From: Oscillospiraceae bacterium
Lineage (GTDB): Bacteria > Bacillota > Clostridia > Oscillospirales > Ruminococcaceae
Assembly (NCBI GenBank): GCA_009782665.1
Contig: WRIP01000046.1
Span: 1 to 8,248 of the forward strand
Length of the DNA stretch: 8,248 bases
Reading direction: 5' to 3'
Positions 4,667 through 8,248 of this stretch are shown in pieces (positions within the stretch are counted from its first letter, which is position 1; the number at the start of each line of letters is the position of its first letter). Position numbers and translations under genes: made by a program. The notes beneath the pieces were generated by a model. It saw only the letters and a list, made by a program, of their open reading frames with translations, was not told where the DNA came from and did not search any database.

Positions 4667-7600
4667 TAGAATCTTATGGGCGCCTCTTGATATTTCCTTA
4701 GTCTTGGTGATACGGTCGTTTCGACAGACGGAAGCATAGTCACAATATCTACAGGGTGCTAGATTGTTCTTGACAGTCGGGACTGCGTCGATATCTCCAC
4801 TCTTAATCGATTCCACCATGCCTACTATCAATGAATCAATATGATGCTTTAATCGTTCCATCTCGTCTGGAGTAACATTCTTGTCTGAGATAATCTTAAA
4901 GGAATCACCCTTCCTAGCGTTAGGGATATATACTCCGCCTCCACCGTGCTCCATCGCTTCCATAATATCTTCATCACTGACAATCATACCGTCCATTCGG
5001 TAAGCTTCCTTTACCCTCTCTATGCCTACATCGATAGACATAATCGGGGGATCAGACGGGATGTACAATACTCCCGCCGGAATACTCGTTCCATATCGGT
5101 TTACAGTATTCTCGGCAATCAAGAATAGGTAGATTAACATCTGCATATTCAATCCGTAGACGACATCGTCAAGTGAGAAACTTTTAGTTCCCGTCTTGTA
5201 GTCCATTACCCGAATGTACTGTTTAGACCCTATTGTGGCAATGTCGACCCGGTCAACCTTACCATTGACCTTGACAGTGGTACCGTCATCTAGTGTTAGG
5301 TTACGAGGTTCTACCTGACCGCTATCCGAGATGGTGAGCTCAAAGTCAACCGGTCGGAAATCAGAACTGAGCTGTTCCTGCTTCAGGTAGAGTAGTAGTC
5401 TGACTGCCTGTTGGTTTAGTCGACTTATCTGATATGACAGTTGATTTGAACTGTCATCAGCTGACGAGAGGTTTGTTTCTACGTACTGTTTAGAGGCTTT
5501 CTCTGCTAGAGAATATATCTCGGTTAGTTCGATGGTTCTCAGATCACCTTCCTTTTCCCTAAAGACCTGCTCTAGGATGAAATGAATGTAGTTACCAGCT
5601 TCGAGGTAGGAGAGTTTTGCAGGTTTTACGGGATATATGTTTGCCATATATCTTAAGAAATAGCTGAATCGGCAGTTGAAGAAACTCTCAATGCTGCTGG
5701 GAGATAATCTTACCCGATTGTTCAGTTTTTGCTGCAACAACTGTTGGTCCTGCAGCATATATTTAGGTTCATCTGCGAGATGGTTGAGGTCATCGGTAAA
5801 ATCAAAGAGACTGCTGTTGTTGATGACTTGTCGACTCGATTCATCCTCAAGGTATCTGACTCGTGCGGTAGCTTGGTTTACTACCGTCGAAAATGGATTG
5901 TCTACGGTCGGAGCAGATGGGACAGGATATGTTTCTAGGAAAGACGCGATAGGTTCAGACGGTCCTAACAGTTCACCTCCGGTCGAAAGTTTAGGGATAC
6001 TGAGATATACCCTCTCGTTTCCACTTGTCAGCGCATTGTAGAAGTACAACTGCTCCAGCTGTAACAGACTGTCAAAACTATTAGCTAACTCCACCCCAGC
6101 GTCACACATATATCCGCGTTCTTTGTGGGAGAGTAACGGGAATTCAAAACTCAAAGCGGGGAACACCCCTTCCAACAGACCTAGCACAAAGACCACCTTC
6201 GGTTGATTGGTGCGGATACGGTCGGCAGAACCGACCTGTACCTGTTCTAGCATAGGTGGGATTCTTCCGGTATATGTCTCGTTGAATAAGACATCCGCTA
6301 TACCTGTAATCTCGGAAGGTTCAAGGGTTGCGCCACCCAGAATATGATAGAGTTGTTCAAACAATTGTACCGTATTGCCAGCCTGACCCAGTTCGGTCAG
6401 CTTATCTATCGCCCCGGTTTTAGTCATTAGGATATATATCTGTTTGATTATATCGGAGGCAGTAGCGTTTTCAGTTTCTCTCATAAAATCTTGTACCCAT
6501 CCCGTGAGGGTTAGTCGGGTTTGTTCCGCAACAGCTAACCGCTCGTATGCTTCATCGGAGAAGCGTTCGGAAAACCCGTCAGGGTTTTTCGTAAAGGGTT
6601 GTCGCAGACGGTTATGGTCGAGGTTCCAGACATAGATGTAGTTCTCGAAGATAGCAATATCTCCGGCAGACATTGAGGTCAGGGAAGTTTTCAGTAACCC
6701 TAGCATATGTTCTGCTGTCGTTTCCTCTATGATAAGTAACGCAGCGCGGATAAAGGCTGCAGTCGAAGAGTAGCTCTCGTTATCGGTCCAGTCGGCGAAA
6801 TAGGGTATATCGAACAACCTGAAGGTTCTTTCGGTGGCAGCGCGGTAGCTCTCTATATTACGTGCAATGATAGCTATCTCGCTGTACCTGTAGTTGCTAT
6901 CTCGGACCAACGCTGTAATTTCGGCTGCTACCCTAGTCAACTCTTCGTAGGGTCCCTTCTCCTCGATGAGATATATACCATCGAGGTCGGAATATTTGCG
7001 TTCATCACCGACTAGAAATCCTTCCAGCGCGGCAATGCCCGGTGCCAAGTCCGCTTTGTTTGCAGGAATATATATAGTATCGGGAGTTCCATCCGACATG
7101 CTGTCGGGAGTTCCATCCGACAGCATGTCTTTGAGGCGGCTTTCGGTTCTTCTGACTACCTCGAATATCTCGGCTGAGTTTGTATGCTTATCTCCGAGAA
7201 GTGTTACCACCGTCTCTTTGGAGACGGAGGCAATGGCACGGATTAAGAGATACTCAGGACCGGAGAAACCGGTAAACCCGTCAATGTATACAATCTTACC
7301 GGTGATGAAGTTACTCGCTGCGATTGCCGCTGCAGCCGCTGTCATATGATCCGACTGATCTTCATAACGTTCCCCCAGCAATTCTTCATACTTCTCGAAG
7401 ATAAGGGAGAGTTCATGAAGTTTACTCTTAGTGATTCGGTTAACCGAATCATCCGCCAGTTGTTGGAGTTTTGCTGGGGTAGCGAATGCCTCTTTACATT
7501 CATCTATGACTGAGGCTACCATACGGTGAAATGCTACTGAATTTCGATTACGACGATAGTATGTTATCTCATCTGTAAGACTTCCTATTGCGCGACGTAT

Positions 7601-7870
7601 GAGGGTCACTTTTGCGGCATCGTTGATTCGTTCTCTACCGGCGTTGCCGGTCATCTGCAGCACTAGATCAGCCAGGTTTGAAAAACTCATCACATTGCAG
7701 TTTTTGAACTGCTCGGGTCCTACAAGCAAAAACAGTCGCTTTTCTATCGAAAACAGCGTCTGTTCCGGTACTAACAGACAGACTTCAACTCCCGAAGCGA
7801 CTTTTTCTTTTATATCAGCAAAGACATATCGATTTTTGCCGGTTCCGGCTCTACCCAGAACTAATCTCAT
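4643..7870 (-). CDS. addB: AddB, nuclease subunit of the AddAB (RexAB) enzyme with 4Fe-4S cluster
   Basis: 1075 aa; B. subtilis AddB is about 1166 aa. It pairs with AddA, contributes the second nuclease (in B. subtilis it cuts the 5' strand) and scans for the Chi-like recombination signal. The N-terminus has a Walker-A-like GRAGTGKN at 6-13, where the usual Ser/Thr after Lys is Asn; the middle is a degenerate helicase fold. The C-terminal RecB-type nuclease shows H763, GKVDRVD at 870-876, VMDYKTG at 888-894 with D890 and K892, and a Q-motif glutamine near 910. Cys733, Cys1040, Cys1043 and Cys1049 (C-x2-C-x5-C) fit the 4Fe-4S pattern known for AddB. The ATG at 7870 follows AAAGGTGA at 7882-7875. 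It overlaps addA by 8 bp and follows the upstream gene by 25 bp. Residues 251-266 are a tandem 8-residue repeat, SDGTPDSM then SDGTPDTI. Confidence 0.96.
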   Translation of the reverse strand: MRLVLGRAGTGKNRYVFADIKEKVASGVEVCLLVPEQTLFSIEKRLFLLVGPEQFKNCNVMSFSNLADLVLQMTGNAGRERINDAAKVTLIRRAIGSLTDEITYYRRNRNSVAFHRMVASVIDECKEAFATPAKLQQLADDSVNRITKSKLHELSLIFEKYEELLGERYEDQSDHMTAAAAAIAASNFITGKIVYIDGFTGFSGPEYLLIRAIASVSKETVVTLLGDKHTNSAEIFEVVRRTESRLKDMLSDGTPDSMSDGTPDTIYIPANKADLAPGIAALEGFLVGDERKYSDLDGIYLIEEKGPYEELTRVAAEITALVRDSNYRYSEIAIIARNIESYRAATERTFRLFDIPYFADWTDNESYSSTAAFIRAALLIIEETTAEHMLGLLKTSLTSMSAGDIAIFENYIYVWNLDHNRLRQPFTKNPDGFSERFSDEAYERLAVAEQTRLTLTGWVQDFMRETENATASDIIKQIYILMTKTGAIDKLTELGQAGNTVQLFEQLYHILGGATLEPSEITGIADVLFNETYTGRIPPMLEQVQVGSADRIRTNQPKVVFVLGLLEGVFPALSFEFPLLSHKERGYMCDAGVELANSFDSLLQLEQLYFYNALTSGNERVYLSIPKLSTGGELLGPSEPIASFLETYPVPSAPTVDNPFSTVVNQATARVRYLEDESSRQVINNSSLFDFTDDLNHLADEPKYMLQDQQLLQQKLNNRVRLSPSSIESFFNCRFSYFLRYMANIYPVKPAKLSYLEAGNYIHFILEQVFREKEGDLRTIELTEIYSLAEKASKQYVETNLSSADDSSNQLSYQISRLNQQAVRLLLYLKQEQLSSDFRPVDFELTISDSGQVEPRNLTLDDGTTVKVNGKVDRVDIATIGSKQYIRVMDYKTGTKSFSLDDVVYGLNMQMLIYLFLIAENTVNRYGTSIPAGVLYIPSDPPIMSIDVGIERVKEAYRMDGMIVSDEDIMEAMEHGGGGVYIPNARKGDSFKIISDKNVTPDEMERLKHHIDSLIVGMVESIKSGDIDAVPTVKNNLAPCRYCDYASVCRNDRITKTKEISRGAHKILRGGEADD
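5434..5457. repeat. 9-bp inverted repeat with 6-base loop inside addB
   Basis: ATGACAGTT at 5434-5442 and AACTGTCAT at 5449-5457 pair perfectly around GATTTG. It covers codons for residues 805-813 (DDSSNQLSY), a probably flexible linker in the nuclease half of AddB. No T tract follows. Confidence 0.6.
6961..6986. repeat. 8-bp inverted repeat with 10-base loop inside addB
   Basis: CCTCGATG at 6961-6968 and CATCGAGG at 6979-6986 pair perfectly around an AT-rich loop. It covers codons for about residues 295-304 (DLDGIYLIEE). Weak evidence alone, but it lies close to the stronger hairpin at 7095-7129. Confidence 0.45.
7080..7121. repeat. Tandem 24-bp direct repeat inside addB
   Basis: The 18 bases at 7080-7097 (TCGGGAGTTCCATCCGAC on the plus strand) recur identically at 7104-7121, a period of 24 bp or exactly eight codons. 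The duplicated protein segment is SDGTPDSM then SDGTPDTI at AddB residues 251-266. It looks like an in-frame tandem duplication in a variable surface loop. The same DNA also forms the hairpin at 7095-7129. Confidence 0.85.
7095..7129. repeat. Hairpin with perfect 13-bp stem and 9-base loop inside addB
   Basis: GACATGCTGTCGG at 7095-7107 and CCGACAGCATGTC at 7117-7129 are exact reverse complements around GAGTTCCAT. A smaller alternative hairpin, CCGACA-TGC-TGTCGG, uses 7093-7107. The arms overlap the two copies of the tandem repeat. On the sense (minus) strand it is followed by mixed sequence without a T run, so it is not an intrinsic terminator. Confidence 0.88.
7210..7227. repeat. 7-bp GC-rich inverted repeat with 4-base loop inside addB
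   Basis: CCGTCTC at 7210-7216 and GAGACGG at 7221-7227 pair around TTTG, in the codons for about residues 215-221. Short, but stable for its length; it belongs to the same cluster of hairpins as 6961-6986 and 7095-7129. Confidence 0.4.
7432..7451. repeat. Perfect 20-bp palindrome inside addB
   Basis: TGATTCGGTT is followed with no spacer by AACCGAATCA. It spans codons for AddB residues 140-147 (DDSVNRIT). Under equal base frequencies a perfect 20-bp palindrome would arise by chance in a window of this size in roughly 1 of 130 cases. The symmetrical form looks like a protein-binding site, but its position deep inside a gene argues against a promoter role. Confidence 0.8.
7758..7779. repeat. 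7-bp inverted repeat with 8-base loop near the addB start
   Basis: GTCTGTT at 7758-7764 and AACAGAC at 7773-7779 pair perfectly. It covers codons for about AddB residues 31-38, some 90 bases into the gene. A match this short is expected by chance. Confidence 0.3.
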
Positions 7871-7895
7871 CTAATCACCTTTCAAATATTATTCG

Positions 7896-8246
7896 TTAGT
7901 CAACTTCTTTGGCAAATGCTTCATAGTGAAACTTGAAATCTCTATCTTTATAGTAGAGACGCAAAGACATAACGGTAGTTTCGGTATCCCATTCGCTCAG
8001 ATACTCCAGACGCTGGTAGTAGAGATTATGCATATCGTCGTCGTTGATGTATTCGGGATCCGGGTCTAGCCATACCATATAGTCGGTGTCTTTAGGGTCA
8101 CCGTAGAGTGATATGAGTTCATTGCGAAAGCTGCTGTAACTCTCGATCATCTGAGGTACCCGAACACTCCATAGCTCACTACCCATCTCGATTCGACATT
8201 CACCTCTTACTAAACAGTCATCTTCAAAGTAGTAGAAGACCTGGAT
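7896..8246 (-). CDS. C-terminal 116 residues of an unrecognised protein (cut by right edge)
   Basis: I do not recognise a family. The frame is open from the right edge to TAA at 7898-7896. It contains an ATG at 8186, but the 20 codons before it also read as protein (IQVFYYFEDDCLVRGECRIE), with no ribosome site before that ATG, so the true start lies outside the window. The segment has alternating hydrophobic and polar residues, many aromatics, a YGDP turn after an FRNELISLYG helix, then W-D-T-E-T-T-V-M-S-L-R-L and F-K-F-H-Y. This loosely resembles the final strand-helix-strand part of small exported beta-rich proteins and lipoproteins of Bacillota that share a helix-Y-G-x-P, W and paired-strand layout. 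That assignment is inference and cannot be tested without the N-terminus. It ends 25 bp before addB on the same strand, so it is probably in the same operon. Confidence 0.72.
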   Translation of the reverse strand: MQVFYYFEDDCLVRGECRIEMGSELWSVRVPQMIESYSSFRNELISLYGDPKDTDYMVWLDPDPEYINDDDMHNLYYQRLEYLSEWDTETTVMSLRLYYKDRDFKFHYEAFAKEVD

Positions 8247-8248
8247 GA

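Noticed and set aside
6571..6588. Terminator-like hairpin AAAACCC-GTCA-GGGTTTT followed by T on both strands
   Set aside because: It lies deep in addB and simply encodes K-N-P-D-G-F; only three G-C pairs support the stem, and termination there would remove more than half of addB.
1..8248. Possible mobile element, CRISPR array, tRNA or phage attachment site
   Set aside because: No transposase, integrase, spaced repeats, cloverleaf or flanking duplications were seen; the window is filled by one repair operon and its neighbours.

Overview
The window reads as ordinary chromosomal DNA of a bacterium of the Bacillota type, possibly Clostridia or a relative. The evidence is an AddAB recombinational-repair pair in the order addB then addA, purine-rich Shine-Dalgarno sites before nearly every gene, moderate-to-low GC, and the standard stop codons. 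The species cannot be named from the sequence. All genes lie on the minus strand, so transcription runs from right to left. No tRNA, rRNA, CRISPR array, insertion sequence or phage gene was seen.

Layout in the direction of transcription. (1) 8246-7896 is the C-terminal 116 codons of a gene entering from beyond the right edge. It is unrecognised, and its fold may be that of a small exported beta-rich protein. (2) 7870-4643 is addB, 1075 aa, the AddB subunit with an iron-sulfur-linked nuclease. (3) 4650-1186 is addA, 1154 aa, the UvrD/Rep-type helicase-nuclease, overlapping addB by 8 bp. (4) 1175-366 is an MscS-type mechanosensitive channel gene, 269 aa, starting 10 bp after addA. Gaps of 25, -8 and 10 bp make these four look like one operon. 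(5) 365-142 is a 224-bp intergenic region with a weak terminator candidate, a long-looped inverted repeat and one or two sigma-A-like promoters. (6) 141-1 is the first 47 codons of a gene for a helix-turn-helix protein that runs off the left edge.

Function. AddA and AddB together form the helicase-nuclease that resects double-strand DNA ends and prepares 3' single strands for RecA. Both nuclease domains, the AddA helicase motifs and the AddB 4Fe-4S cysteines are intact, so the enzyme is probably functional. The channel gene is the unusual passenger. It has no known role in DNA repair and occupies the place where B. subtilis has sbcD and sbcC.

Most worth a second look: an uninterrupted G9 tract at the addB-addA junction, which is at once the end of addB and part of the addA ribosome-binding region. 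Loss of one G would fuse the two proteins in frame. Second, there is a striking set of perfect or near-perfect inverted repeats inside the addA and addB coding sequences, including perfect palindromes of 26 and 20 bp and hairpins with 13- and 14-bp stems. Third, the left-hand helix-turn-helix gene has a -10 box embedded in a palindrome. I found no wholly new multi-gene system.
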